A DNA stretch of 64,000 nt from Pullichristensenella sp002068815 (GCA_040772885.1 JAXGXF010000011.1:1-64000); one strand, 5' to 3'. Shown: positions 1 through 8,022, counted from the first letter of the stretch. The notes: a model not told the origin generated them from the letters alone. Numbers and translations: made by a program.

Positions 1-852
1 TTTAGGGAAGAATTGATTAGGCAGCACGTTATCCACGCAGACGAGACGGTTCTACAAGTGCTGAAGGAGGAAGGCAGGTCTCCCACCTCGGAATCCCGCA
101 TGTGGGTGTATGCATCCTCGGCGCGCAGCGAAACACAGATCCGCTGTTTCGATTATCATGACAACCGCGCAGGTCAGTGCGCCAAGGGTTTTCTCGATGG
201 TTTCCATGGTGTTCTGATTTCAGACGGGTACAGCGGATACAATAAGGTGAAGGGCAGGGTGCGGGCGGGCTGCTGGGCGCACGTCCGGCGCAAATGGCGC
301 GAAGCAATGCCTAAAGACGCTGCGCCCCAGAACTCCCGAGCGGTTCAGGGCTACGAGTACTGTAATCGCCTGTTCGCCCTCGAAAGAACATTTGAGGGAA
401 TGTCAGACGATGATCGGAGGCACGCCCGCCAGGAAAAGAGCAGGCTGATTCTGGAAGAGTTCTGGGCGTGGCTGGATACCGTGAACAATCCGTCCGGCAA
501 ACTGAAAGAGGCGGTCACATACGCACGCAACCAGAAGAAGCACCTGGAAACCTTCTTGGATCATGGCGAGATTGAAATCAGCAACAACCAGGTGGAGAAT
601 GCCATCCGGCCATTTGTTGTAGGCCGGAAAGGCTGGCTGTTTTGTGATACCCCCAATGGGGCCCACGCGAGCGCGATCCTCTATTCCGTCATGGAGACTA
701 CGAAAGTCAACCATCTCCGGATTGATGATTACGCAGAGTATCTGCTGACTTCTCTCGCCGGGAAAACCGAAGCCGAGATAACGCCTATGCTCGGCGATCT
801 GTTGCCCTGGTCTGCCGCGATGCGGGCTCGCTTCGGTTCGACTGACACCTGA
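1..852 (+). CDS. IS66 family transposase, C-terminal part (5' end outside window)
   Basis: DDE-type transposase of the IS66 family. The frame is open to the first base, so the start and the N-terminal zinc-binding and helical regions lie outside the window; about 283 residues remain. The three acidic residues of the catalytic core can be placed: D in HADETVLQV, D in ISDGYSGY, and E in the family signature NNQVENAIRPFVVGRKGWLF near residue 200. The end (TGA at 850) is followed 8 nt later by a likely terminal repeat. Base composition is poorer in G+C than the chromosome beyond 3860. The accessory orfs that usually precede IS66 tnpC would be upstream of the window. Confidence 0.93.
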   Translation, partial: FREELIRQHVIHADETVLQVLKEEGRSPTSESRMWVYASSARSETQIRCFDYHDNRAGQCAKGFLDGFHGVLISDGYSGYNKVKGRVRAGCWAHVRRKWREAMPKDAAPQNSRAVQGYEYCNRLFALERTFEGMSDDDRRHARQEKSRLILEEFWAWLDTVNNPSGKLKEAVTYARNQKKHLETFLDHGEIEISNNQVENAIRPFVVGRKGWLFCDTPNGAHASAILYSVMETTKVNHLRIDDYAEYLLTSLAGKTEAEITPMLGDLLPWSAAMRARFGSTDT

Positions 853-867
853 TTATTGAGCGCTTAC
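1..867 (+). mobile_element. IS66-family insertion sequence, right-hand portion
   Basis: The transposase is followed at 861-867 by CGCTTAC, the reverse complement of GTAAGCG, with which IS66-family terminal repeats commonly begin. This suggests that the element ends at 867. The 8-bp target duplication expected for the family would then start at 868 but cannot be tested, because the left end is outside the window. Confidence 0.65.
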
Positions 868-1256
868 AATGTTTCTGTAGTTCGAAACCTTTGCGTAGGT
901 TAACCTCATGCTGCTCTCCTTTACTCCATTCGAGAAAATTTGATGGATTACAACTGGTTTGGTTTATATGAATATAAGATTTGCGTTAATATACCAAATT
1001 AGAGCTCACAAGAGGACAATAGTCACCGCGATTTTCTTAGGCTCTTGCTCGAGGTCGCCTACTGTTGGTGTAAACAGAAACCGCATATTATCCTCCCAGC
1101 AAGAACCAAGCATCGGTTTATTTTATTATAACACTAAGACTTTTTATTTTCAATATCAAAGTATTTTCGGGAGAAATATTGCAAATTCAGGCACAAGAAG
1201 GAGCGCAGGGAAACGTGCTTTATAGTAGACCCCGCCTACTGTTGAGTTTTCCTTTT
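868..1256. other. AT-rich intergenic stretch, no gene seen
   Basis: Between the IS66 end and the stop codon of the next minus-strand gene I find no open frame with a ribosome binding site or recognisable product. A 12-bp word, CGCCTACTGTTG, occurs at 1056-1067 and again at 1233-1244. Its meaning is unknown; it may be a trace of an earlier insertion boundary. Confidence 0.5.
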
Positions 1257-1970
1257 TTAGACAGATGCAGTGTATAATAGATTGACCAGTTTGTCTCCGA
1301 TCGGAGTTCGCTTATATGTTCTTTCCCGCATGGCTACTTTTTGCAAAGAGTGTCCCGTCCAACTCAAACCTCCGGTGCCGGTGACCTCAAAACCGGATAA
1401 GGTTGTCATCTCTTTCATTAATCCTAATGCAATTAGGCGCAGAACCGAATCATCCACCTGATCATGGTGGGAAATGACGGTTTCGTTGTGGCACAACAAA
1501 ATAAAATCCTTTCGAAATAGGCGATCAATCATGGTAGCGAATATTGCAAATTCATCCCAATCCATGCAATCACGTAGATAAGCCAGATACAGGCTAGCGA
1601 GCATCTTCGGTTTATCATATTCAATATATCGGTCGAGAAGTAGCACAATATACTTCAATTGCTTTTCCATGAATGCTTTTTTCTCGAGCAATTTGCTCAA
1701 ATATTCTTCGCGCTGCGTCTCATCACCTATTCCGTCATTGATCGCGTCAATGAAAAGCGTCAGTTGCTTTATCGCATGAAGATCATGTATGGCCGATCCG
1801 ATTTTGAATAAGGAGATTGCAGAGGAGACAAAGGGGATAGATTTGAAGAGGCCTTCGTCCATAAACGAATCCACTCCGAGTTCTGCATAAGTGGCAAGCG
1901 TAGGGATGGCACTTGATATTGTTTCCTGCATGGCTGACGATAGGGGCGAACTAATCTTATTTTCCAGCAT
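1257..1970 (-). CDS. Uncharacterised helical protein, third gene of the TIR operon
   Basis: Protein of 237 residues that I do not recognise. I chose ATG at 1970 (MLENKISSPL) over the upstream GTG at 1979 because an AGAGG site (1980-1984) is well spaced for the ATG and abuts the GTG. Residues about 40-75 (LFKSIPFVSSAISLFKIGSA onward) are hydrophobic, glycine/serine-rich and could insert in a membrane. The middle is rich in charged helices (DRYIEYDKPKMLASLYLAYL). It lies 119 bp downstream of the small membrane protein gene on the same strand. With a TIR protein two genes upstream, a role as effector or regulator in an anti-phage type system is plausible but inferred from context only. Confidence 0.75.
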   Translation of the reverse strand: MLENKISSPLSSAMQETISSAIPTLATYAELGVDSFMDEGLFKSIPFVSSAISLFKIGSAIHDLHAIKQLTLFIDAINDGIGDETQREEYLSKLLEKKAFMEKQLKYIVLLLDRYIEYDKPKMLASLYLAYLRDCMDWDEFAIFATMIDRLFRKDFILLCHNETVISHHDQVDDSVLRLIALGLMKEMTTLSGFEVTGTGGLSWTGHSLQKVAMRERTYKRTPIGDKLVNLLYTASV

Positions 1971-2089
1971 CTTTGACACCTCTTATTTCCTAGATTTGGA
2001 TAGAAAAGCATACTAGGAAGGACGATCTTTATGCCATGTTGCCCTAGTGCTGAACCAAGTCAGGGCTTCTTCCGAAGGGAAAGAAGTTC

Positions 2090-2497
2090 TTACGGAATGT
2101 GCGTTATGATCACGACCGCCGTCGAAAGCAGCGCAAGTGGAAGATAAAACCAAAACTCCGTTTTGGAAAGAATACAATTACAGTATGCAGTTTTCTCGCT
2201 TTGTAACTCTGGAATTGATGTATTCATATCGAAATCTATAGTCTCATCGTCCTTCGCGCGAACACGGTCATAAAGCGCTTTAAACAACCTTTCCTGTCTC
2301 AGATAGAAAGCGTCGAGTCCCCAAAATACGAGAATTGGAATGTATGCTACCAAAAAATAGGTCTTGTCAGAGTCCTTGCTTGAAAGCGCAAATATACCCG
2401 ACACTAGGGTAACTGCCCATCCTTTAAGCGCAAAGGAATTCCCTGCCATTCTGCGGATGATGGATTGTATCATTTCCAGGTGATGAACTCTGCTCAT
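2090..2497 (-). CDS. Small three-helix membrane protein next to TIR protein
   Basis: Protein of 135 residues with three predicted membrane segments: about 22-40 (FALKGWAVTLVSGIFALSS), 46-66 (TYFLVAYIPILVFWGLDAFY) and 114-133. A charged cytoplasmic-looking stretch (RQERLFKALYDRVRAKDDE) sits between the second and third. The ribosome binding site GAGGAA (2503-2508) overlaps the stop codon of the TIR gene, so the two are probably translationally coupled. I know this type of protein as a frequent neighbour of TIR proteins but not its function; it could be a membrane effector or a sensor. It resembles the 2TM SLATT effectors only in general layout. A weak hairpin (about 2066-2087) follows the stop codon. 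Confidence 0.8.
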   Translation of the reverse strand: MSRVHHLEMIQSIIRRMAGNSFALKGWAVTLVSGIFALSSKDSDKTYFLVAYIPILVFWGLDAFYLRQERLFKALYDRVRAKDDETIDFDMNTSIPELQSEKTAYCNCILSKTEFWFYLPLALLSTAVVIITHIP

Positions 2498-2506
2498 CTG
2501 AATTCC

Positions 2507-3097
2507 TCACTTTCTCTCTGTAAACCATGTCTTTAGCGGCGTTATTACTCTCAAAGAATTCTCAACAGGATAGGCCACATAATAACCCTCTTCTATTGCC
2601 TGACCATTATTGTATTCTTCCCCGCTAGAGTAATATCTAATAGAAGGGTATATCGACATATATTCTGATCCCTTATATTCAGAACTTTGTGGTTTTATCG
2701 GGAAAAGGGCGATGTGATCTCTAAACTTATTTGCGTCGCCGTAGCCCAACTCCCAATTACACCACTTCGATTCTATTGCACCGTTCGTTGCTAATAGGAT
2801 AAATTTATCGCACTCCTTAATGCGCTTTTTGAGGTTCTCCCCTGTTTTTCCAGAAGTGATAGAGGGCATGCTTGCGTCGCTGCTGTCAATGTATACCTTA
2901 ACAGAGTACTTTTTTTGCAAAAAGCCTATTATGTCCTTCAGATCATCTAGGTCATCGTGTTTGTGAGATAAAAAAACTGTTGTCTGGGCTTGGGCATAGG
3001 CATGGTATATGTCCTTTTGAACAGGAGACCGTGATTCATTTAAGCTACTTATTTGGTATTCCTTAAACGAACGGCTGGCAAAAACACTCTGTATCAT
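2507..3097 (-). CDS. TIR-domain protein (putative NAD-cleaving defence protein)
   Basis: Protein of 196 residues. Residues about 39-125 form a TIR fold: first strand TVFLSHKHDD, then KVYIDSSDASMP, then KFILLATNGAIESKWCNWEL. Glu116 in the WCNWELGYG motif is at the place of the catalytic glutamate of NAD-hydrolysing TIR domains. I start at ATG 3097 (MIQSVFASRS), which has GGGAGA six bases upstream; the longer frame to 3148 overlaps the -10 box of the promoter and cannot be the start. It is the first gene of a three-gene minus-strand operon with a membrane protein and an unknown protein. Bacterial TIR proteins usually cleave NAD+ or make cyclic ADP-ribose signals during phage infection; that role here is inference. 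Confidence 0.88.
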   Translation of the reverse strand: MIQSVFASRSFKEYQISSLNESRSPVQKDIYHAYAQAQTTVFLSHKHDDLDDLKDIIGFLQKKYSVKVYIDSSDASMPSITSGKTGENLKKRIKECDKFILLATNGAIESKWCNWELGYGDANKFRDHIALFPIKPQSSEYKGSEYMSIYPSIRYYSSGEEYNNGQAIEEGYYVAYPVENSLRVITPLKTWFTERK

Positions 3098-3136
3098 AAT
3101 CGTCTCTCCCTGACAAATAGATAAACCATATATGAA

Positions 3137-3165
3137 ATTATATGTCATTTATAGTTGAAAGTCAA
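3137..3165 (-). promoter_or_regulatory. Sigma-A type promoter of the TIR operon
   Basis: On the minus strand, TTGACT (3160-3165) and TATAAT (3137-3142) are separated by 17 bases. Transcription would begin near 3130, just upstream of the TIR start at 3097. This also rules out the longer TIR reading frame. Confidence 0.8.
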
Positions 3166-3616
3166 TGTGCCTGAGCATATGTTAGGCCATAAACCCCGCC
3201 CGTTGCTCGCTCGTCGTCCGCACCCCATTCCTCGAGGTCATAGCCGGCTGCAAGCAAATATCATTAAAAAGTGTTTGGTTTATAGCATTGATGAAGCGTA
3301 GGCCCATCTTTTGTGGTTCCAGTGGGCGAGGCTTACCAATGATAAGTCAGGAGATCAACTTCAAGAATAAAAGGCAAGGGTGGGATTTCTTTCACTCTCT
3401 GTTTAATCATTCAATTGAGAAATGATTCGTTTTAAGCAATTCGGAGGGAAAACGGAGGGAAATCTCCTCCAACCGTCTCGTTTTTGAAACTGAAATAGAC
3501 AGGGAGAAGGGGCGCTCTTTTTCACTGAATTCTCAGATAATCCTATTTCTCCAATGCCCGTCCGAAGCAATCTGCCACCCCACCCATCTTCCAAATTCCC
3601 CAAACCAAAGTAAAAT
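3166..3616. other. Intergenic stretch between TIR operon and tRNA genes
   Basis: No gene is supported here. The segment is mixed in composition: a GC-richer patch at about 3190-3260, then AT-rich sequence. It holds an inverted repeat at about 3406-3428 (AATCATT ... AATGATT) and a doubled CGGAGGGAAA word near 3441-3462. As this is the 3' flank of tRNA-Met it would be the place to look for an attachment site, but I see no second copy of the tRNA end in the window. Confidence 0.45.
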
Positions 3617-3662
3617 CAAAAACCCGCCCCTCGCGAAAAACCGCGTGGAACGGGCTTTTTTC
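3617..3662 (-). terminator. Rho-independent terminator after the tRNA pair
   Basis: On the minus strand a GC-rich hairpin (outer stem GCCCG/CGGGT, inner stem CGCG/CGCG) is followed by TTTTT, starting 2 nt after the CCA end of tRNA-Met. The run of A on the other side makes it possibly bidirectional. Confidence 0.8.
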
Positions 3663-3663
3663 T

Positions 3664-3740
3664 TGGTAGCGGCGGTCGGATTCGAACCAACGACACTCCG
3701 GGTATGAACCGAATGCTCTAGCCAGCTGAGCTACGCCGCC
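3664..3740 (-). tRNA. tRNA-Met (elongator, CAT anticodon)
   Basis: 77 nt including an encoded CCA. The acceptor GGCGGCG pairs with CGCCGCT (G-T as the first pair), the anticodon loop TTCATAC carries CAT, and the T loop TTCGAATC is intact. The regular paired first base of the acceptor and the overall sequence fit the elongator rather than the initiator. It follows the initiator tRNA on the same strand. Confidence 0.93.
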
Positions 3741-3782
3741 ATGAAATGCCAACCTCGACCGGAATCGAAATTGGCATTTAGA

Positions 3783-3859
<77 letters not shown>

Positions 3860-3896
3860 ACATTGCCGGGAGCTTTTCTCTCGAACGGCAAGAGCT

Positions 3897-3925
3897 ATTG
3901 TATCACAGTGCGGCGCCCATGTCAA
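3897..3925 (-). promoter_or_regulatory. Strong promoter of the tRNA-fMet/tRNA-Met operon
   Basis: On the minus strand, TTGACA (3920-3925), 17-base spacer, TACAAT (3897-3902). It lies 37 bases upstream of the initiator tRNA, between it and the tandem array at 3960. Confidence 0.9.
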
Positions 3926-3959
3926 GCCTTTTTGGGAAGATTTTCGGAATTCTGCTTCC

Positions 3960-4635
3960 CGTCGCTCACATACCGCATCTCGCCCGGTCGGATCGGGCCA
4001 GATCGTCGCGGCGGCGCGCCCGACGCACTTGTCGGCCTGTGCGCGACCGGCAACCGAAAAGATACAACCCGGAATTCCGGATTTTCGAGATGTTTCTATA
4101 ATCGTATCGAGTCCCAAATTGTCGCCCGGGCGGAGAATTTTCCCCGGATCCGACTGCCCCCGCGCACATACCGCATCTCGCCCGGTCGGATCGGGCCAGA
4201 TCGTCGCGGCGGCGCGCCCGACATACTTGTCGGCCTGTGCGCGACCGGCAATCGAAAAATACAGCCCGGAATTCCGGATTTTCGAGATGTTTCTATAATC
4301 GTATCGAGCCCCAAATTGTCGCCCGGGCGGAGAATTTTCCCCGGCTCCGACTGCCCCGCCGCGCACAGACCGCATCTCGCCCGATCGGATCGGCCCAAAT
4401 CGTCGCGGGGGCGCGCCCGACATACTTGTCAGCCTGCGCGCGACCGGCAACCGAAAGAATACAGCCCGGAATTCCGCATTCTCGAGCTGCTTCCATATCG
4501 CATCGGACCCCAATCGTCGCCCTGTCGAGGGGCTTTCCCCGGCTCCTACTGCCCGGCGTTCACATACCGTATCTCGCCCGGCCGGATCAACCCCAAATCG
4601 TCGCGGGCGGCTCGTTCGACGTACTCGTCGGTCTC
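3960..4635. repeat. Tandem array, period about 198 bp, derived from the 3' end of the divIC-type gene
   Basis: The word CACATACCGCATCTCGCCCG (or close variants) starts at 3967, 4165, 4364 and 4561, giving spacings of 198, 199 and 197 bp. The last copy is the real 3' end of the divIC-type gene, about its last 23 codons plus downstream sequence. The other three are non-coding tandem copies of that gene tail and its intergenic flank. The two units nearest the tRNAs are nearly identical to each other; the unit nearest the gene has diverged more. The units contain a TATAAT word on the plus strand (near 4095 and 4293), but I see no matching -35. No gene is present between 3860 and 4545. Confidence 0.88.
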
Positions 4636-4830
4636 GACGAACGCGATCTGCTTTTCGAGCGCGCCGATCTCCTGCGCGATTTCGTCGCGGGCGGCGGTCT
4701 TTGCGCGGAGCGTCGCGGCGTCCGCGTTGAGCCTATGGGTGGCCACGAGGAAGCTCACTCCGAACACAGCGAACGTCAAAAGCGCGAGCGCAAGCCAAAA
4801 CCTCGGCCTCGCGCGGTATTTCCGGGCCAT
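4546..4830 (-). CDS. divIC: Septum formation initiator family protein (DivIC/FtsB-like)
   Basis: Small bitopic division protein of 94 residues. A basic N-terminus (MARKYRARPRF) is followed by one membrane helix (about 11-30, WLALALLTFAVFGVSFLVAT), a coiled coil (about 33-65) and the conserved tail YVERAARDDLGLIRPGE. Members of this family bridge FtsL and the septal peptidoglycan synthase at the divisome. Start chosen at 4830 because GGAGGTG lies 8 nt upstream; the in-frame ATG at 4857 lacks such a site. The position after yabP-yabQ matches the yabP-yabQ-divIC order of Bacillus. Its last 23 codons are the source of the tandem array downstream. Confidence 0.85.
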   Translation of the reverse strand: MARKYRARPRFWLALALLTFAVFGVSFLVATHRLNADAATLRAKTAARDEIAQEIGALEKQIAFVETDEYVERAARDDLGLIRPGEIRYVNAGQ

Positions 4831-4894
4831 CGAAGCGACACCTCCAGCTCTTTCCATACTGATGAGGGATTCGACACGGCCCGCCCGTTTCCTG

Positions 4895-5263
4895 TCACCG
4901 GAAAATGACTTTAATGAGACGAAAATTTGCGATGCGGCGGAAAAGCTGTCGAATTCCGCGCGAAAGCCTGACACAAATCGCCCGCGCGATCGGGTACGCG
5001 CCGGCGAAGTACAGCGTGAGCCCCGCGCCCGCTCCGAGGAACGCGAACAGCCGCGCGTCGCCGTAGTTGGAGACGGTGAGCATGTAGCCCAAAATCAGCG
5101 CCGCGCCCGCGCCGAACGCGAGGTCCGAAGCGAGCGTCAGAAAAAAGCCCGCCGACAGCGCGCGGCGCAGGAGCTTCATGACGCCGTACAGCACGCCCAC
5201 GAGCACGCCCGCGACCATCATCGCAAGAAAGACCTTCCACTGGTCGACCGTCGAATAGAGCAC
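4895..5263 (-). CDS. yabQ: Spore cortex biosynthesis protein YabQ
   Basis: Membrane protein of 122 residues with several hydrophobic helices (FLAMMVAGVLVGVLYGVMKL, then LASDLAFGAGAALILGYMLT, then LFAFLGAGAGLTLYFAGAY) and a basic C-terminus. This is the YabQ pattern; in Bacillus YabQ is needed for cortex formation in the forespore membrane. Start is GTG at 5263, with AGGAGG overlapping the yabP stop codon, so it is coupled to yabP. The gene order yabP-yabQ-divIC is itself strong support. Confidence 0.85.
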   Translation of the reverse strand: MLYSTVDQWKVFLAMMVAGVLVGVLYGVMKLLRRALSAGFFLTLASDLAFGAGAALILGYMLTVSNYGDARLFAFLGAGAGLTLYFAGAYPIARAICVRLSRGIRQLFRRIANFRLIKVIFR

Positions 5264-5275
5264 TCGCGCCGCCTC

Positions 5276-5551
5276 CTACTGGAACAGCCTTCGGAACACG
5301 CCGCCCTCCTTCTTGGCGCGGCCGGAGTACTCGACGGTCGCGATCTCGCCCTCGACCACGAGCTGGCCCTCCTTCAGGTTCAGGTTTTCCACGTGCAGCC
5401 CCGTGCCGGTGATCGTCATCTGCCCGAGGTCGGTCAGGAGCACCACGAGCTGCTCGTTGAAGCTGTCCACATCCGACACCCCGGTGACGACGGCGCGCTC
5501 CCTCCCGGTCAGGCTCAGCGTGTGGCGGGTCGAAGAACTGTTCGGCTGCAT
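5276..5551 (-). CDS. yabP: Sporulation protein YabP
   Basis: Protein of 91 residues of the YabP/YqfC family. Characteristic features are HTLSLTGRERAVVTGVSDVDSF near the N-terminus, interrupted here only for description, and the strand-rich middle GLHVENLNLKEGQLVVEGEI. In Bacillus yabP is expressed in the mother cell and supports spore coat and cortex assembly. Start taken at 5551 (MQPNSSSTR) with AGGGGG seven bases upstream; upstream in-frame ATGs lack a site. First gene of the yabP-yabQ-divIC cluster. Confidence 0.85.
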   Translation of the reverse strand: MQPNSSSTRHTLSLTGRERAVVTGVSDVDSFNEQLVVLLTDLGQMTITGTGLHVENLNLKEGQLVVEGEIATVEYSGRAKKEGGVFRRLFQ

Positions 5552-5784
5552 GAAAAAGCCCCCTCTCATGGGCATTCTATGCCGAAGCGGGGGCAAAAAT
5601 TAGTCGATGGGGGAGCCGGACTCCGGCCCTCCGCGCGCCCGAGGCTGCGGACGCGGCTCGAGGATGGGCGGGGCGCTCGCGGCCGATGCCGACAGCTCCG
5701 CCCGCAGAAGCGCGGCAATCCGTAAGAATCGTCGCAGTCGATCCTCCGCGCGGCAATGGTGGACTGTCCTGCTTTGGCAGCCCC

Positions 5785-6318
5785 CTACTTCCGGTCGAAG
5801 AACGGACTCTTCCCGTAGGCGGCGATCGGTATGCCGTGCCAGACGACATCGAACTCGGCATAGCCCATCTGCTGCGCGGCCTTGCCGACCGAGTACATGA
5901 CGCGGCTGTCGAGCCGGTTGTCGGAGGCGACGGACGCGGCGGAGCCGAGCGCGATCCCCAGGTCGATCATGTTGAACGCGCAGCGCGCGCCGGCGGCCTC
6001 CGCCGCCTCGCAGCTCTCGAAGCCGCAGTGGCCGCAGACCTTGAGCCCCGCGCGCGCGGGCCGGGCGCCGATCAACACCAGCGCCTGCGCGCGGTCGACG
6101 TTCGCCGCGTCGCGCGGGAAGAACTGCACGGCGGGGTTGCCGGTCATGGCGATCTCGCGCATCTTGTCGGCGAGCGCGTGTTTTTCGTCGCCGGTCAGGA
6201 CCAGCGTCAGTATGTTGTCCGCGCCCTTTGCCTTCGGCGCCGTGCGGGCGGCCGCGCACATCTGGGCGGCGGTCTGGAGCACGGCCTGCATCTCCATCTG
6301 GTCGGAATCGTACTTCAC
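5785..6318 (-). CDS. DUF2148 ferredoxin-domain protein
   Basis: Protein of 178 residues of the DUF2148 family (proteins described as containing a ferredoxin domain). The cysteine cluster VCGHCGFESC with a further Cys in GARCAF probably binds an iron-sulfur centre. No enzymatic role is established for the family. Starts at GTG 6318 with GGAGGG upstream, 13 nt after the MutS-like gene, so it is the last gene of the xpt-HAD-mutS-like operon. The following 233 bp to yabP hold no gene that I can support. Confidence 0.82.
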   Translation of the reverse strand: MKYDSDQMEMQAVLQTAAQMCAAARTAPKAKGADNILTLVLTGDEKHALADKMREIAMTGNPAVQFFPRDAANVDRAQALVLIGARPARAGLKVCGHCGFESCEAAEAAGARCAFNMIDLGIALGSAASVASDNRLDSRVMYSVGKAAQQMGYAEFDVVWHGIPIAAYGKSPFFDRK

Positions 6319-6331
6319 GAAAAACCCTCCT

Positions 6332-7996
6332 TTACAGCGTCGGCCATCTCTGTTCGCCCTCGAAGCGCGCGGCCATTTCGCGCGCCGAACGCACGATGTC
6401 ATCCCCGAAGCCCATCTGCTCAAGCAGCGCGATCGCGTTGCGGGTCTGCGAGGGGCCGGGGCGCAGCCTGTAGTCAAACGTCACGCCGCGCTCGTCCACG
6501 GCCTCGCGGAAGTGCACGTTCGCGTAGCCCGGGAGGATGCGCGTCAGCTCAATGTCGTGCGTGGCGGCCATCAAAAGCGCGCTGCCCCCTTCCAGACGGC
6601 GCAGCACCGCCGAGGAGGCGGCGATGCGCTCGACGGTGTTCGTGCCGCGCAGTATCTCGTCGACGAACGCGAGCACCGCCCCGTCCCCCTGCGCGGCGTC
6701 GAGTATGCGCTTGAGGCTTCGCACCTCGGCGACGAAGTAGCTCTCGCCCGACTGCACGTCGTCGCGGATGGCCATCGAGCTCATCACGCGCGCCCGGCAC
6801 AGCCGAAAGCGCCCTGCAAAGCACGTGCATATCGTCTGCGCGAGGATCGCGTTGATCGCCAGCGCCTTGATAAACGTCGATTTTCCGGACGCGTTCGAGC
6901 CGGTGACGAGCGTGTTCCGGTCCCATATGCCGTCGTTCGCGACCGGCGACGCGACGAGCGGGTGGACGAGCCCCGCGAACTCGACGCTCTGCTCGTCGGA
7001 GAACTCCGGCGCGCACACATTTTCCGTCTCCCGCACGGCCGCGACCGCGATCAGCGCGTCGAGCTCGCCGACGAGCGCATACATCTCGCGGAGCTCCTCC
7101 GCGTGCGCGGCGATCCGCCCGAACACCCGGCGCAGGCCGACCATGTTCAGCAGGAACGCGACCTTTATGTACTCCATCAGAAGCGCGGAGAGCTGATCCC
7201 TGCCCTCGTCCGCCGCGCCGCACAGCGGGGCCCAGCGCCCGATCGACCGAAGCCGGCGGGTCAGCGAGCGGATTCTTCCGAACTCCGGCCCGAGCGCCCC
7301 GGGCGCGGGGCGCCTCGAGAGGCGCCCGGCCGCCGAGAGCACCGTCGCGATGTGCGTGACCGCGCGGATTTCCCGCGACCAGATCGCGTCCGAGCGGTAG
7401 TGCGCCACGAGATTGACGCAGAAGGACGGGACGAGCCCGAGAAGCAGCGGCGGAAAGAACGCGCCCCCGATCAGCAGCAGCAGCGGGACGAGCGAGAGGA
7501 TGTCGTAGAGGACGCCCGGCCGACTGTATTCCGGCCGGTAGAGGTACGCCGTCGCGCCGTGAAAGTGGCTCCTGCCCACGCGCAGAAGCGCCGTCTGCAC
7601 GTCCAGCCGCATTTCCTCGTCCGTTCGGAATGCCCGGATGACGTCCTCCCGGCGCCCGAGCGCCTCCGGCGGCGCGCCCGTCTCGCGCAGCAGAGCGTAC
7701 AGCACCTCGCTGCCCACGGCGCTCACGCAGGTGTCGAGCCTGCGGAACAGGTCGTTCATGTCGAGGTCGCCCCAGGTGATGTCGTCGACCTGGCCGCCGG
7801 GCGCGACCGTTTCCGCGCGCTTGCGCCAGTAGGCCGCCACGTCCTCGACGAGGTCGTCCTCCAGCCGCTTGACGGGCGACTTCTTTCCCCAGAGCGCCCT
7901 GAGCCGCGATCGAATCGCGCGCCTGCGGCGGACAAGCCCGTAAATAGCCGCGACGATGAGCGCGGCGGCGAGCGGCAGCCAGATCATCCTTGCCAC
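6332..7996 (-). CDS. Membrane-associated MutS-like ATPase (MutS domain V only)
   Basis: Protein of 554 residues. An N-terminal membrane helix (about 5-21) and two more hydrophobic segments near 170-205 precede a C-terminal MutS-type ATPase. Walker A is TGSNASGKST (about 365-374), Walker B LAFVDEILRGTN, and the family H-loop is ATHDIELT. The mismatch-binding domains I-III of true MutS are absent, so it is unlikely to be the repair protein; this membrane-bound class has no settled function. Start is GTG 7996 with a G-rich GGAAGGGGGG site 11 nt upstream; ATG at 7987 is an alternative. Operon with xpt, a HAD phosphatase and a DUF2148 gene. Confidence 0.85.
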   Translation of the reverse strand: MARMIWLPLAAALIVAAIYGLVRRRRAIRSRLRALWGKKSPVKRLEDDLVEDVAAYWRKRAETVAPGGQVDDITWGDLDMNDLFRRLDTCVSAVGSEVLYALLRETGAPPEALGRREDVIRAFRTDEEMRLDVQTALLRVGRSHFHGATAYLYRPEYSRPGVLYDILSLVPLLLLIGGAFFPPLLLGLVPSFCVNLVAHYRSDAIWSREIRAVTHIATVLSAAGRLSRRPAPGALGPEFGRIRSLTRRLRSIGRWAPLCGAADEGRDQLSALLMEYIKVAFLLNMVGLRRVFGRIAAHAEELREMYALVGELDALIAVAAVRETENVCAPEFSDEQSVEFAGLVHPLVASPVANDGIWDRNTLVTGSNASGKSTFIKALAINAILAQTICTCFAGRFRLCRARVMSSMAIRDDVQSGESYFVAEVRSLKRILDAAQGDGAVLAFVDEILRGTNTVERIAASSAVLRRLEGGSALLMAATHDIELTRILPGYANVHFREAVDERGVTFDYRLRPGPSQTRNAIALLEQMGFGDDIVRSAREMAARFEGEQRWPTL

Positions 7997-8022
7997 GGCG
8001 TCCGGAGCCCCCCTTCCGCCCG

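Noticed and set aside
959..1225. 88-residue open frame after the IS66 end
   Set aside because: No ribosome binding site, no recognisable sequence and low-complexity AT-rich composition.
2507..3148. Thoeris system from the TIR gene
   Set aside because: No ThsA-type (SIR2/Macro-SLOG) partner is present, and the TIR belongs to a different sequence group from ThsB as far as I can judge.
3166..3616. Integrase remnant or attachment site near tRNA-Met
   Set aside because: Short open stretches on the minus strand near 3190-3260 do not resemble a known recombinase, and no repeat of the tRNA end was found.
4090..4115. Promoter at TATAAT inside the tandem units
   Set aside because: No acceptable -35 lies 16-18 bases upstream, and nothing is encoded downstream on that strand until the other genes run the opposite way.
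3960..4560. CRISPR or rRNA-like array next to the tRNAs
   Set aside because: The 198-bp units have no spacer/repeat alternation and match the tail of the adjacent divIC-type gene.
6332..7996. Canonical MutS mismatch repair protein
   Set aside because: Only the ATPase domain is MutS-like; the mismatch-binding domain is absent and there are membrane helices.
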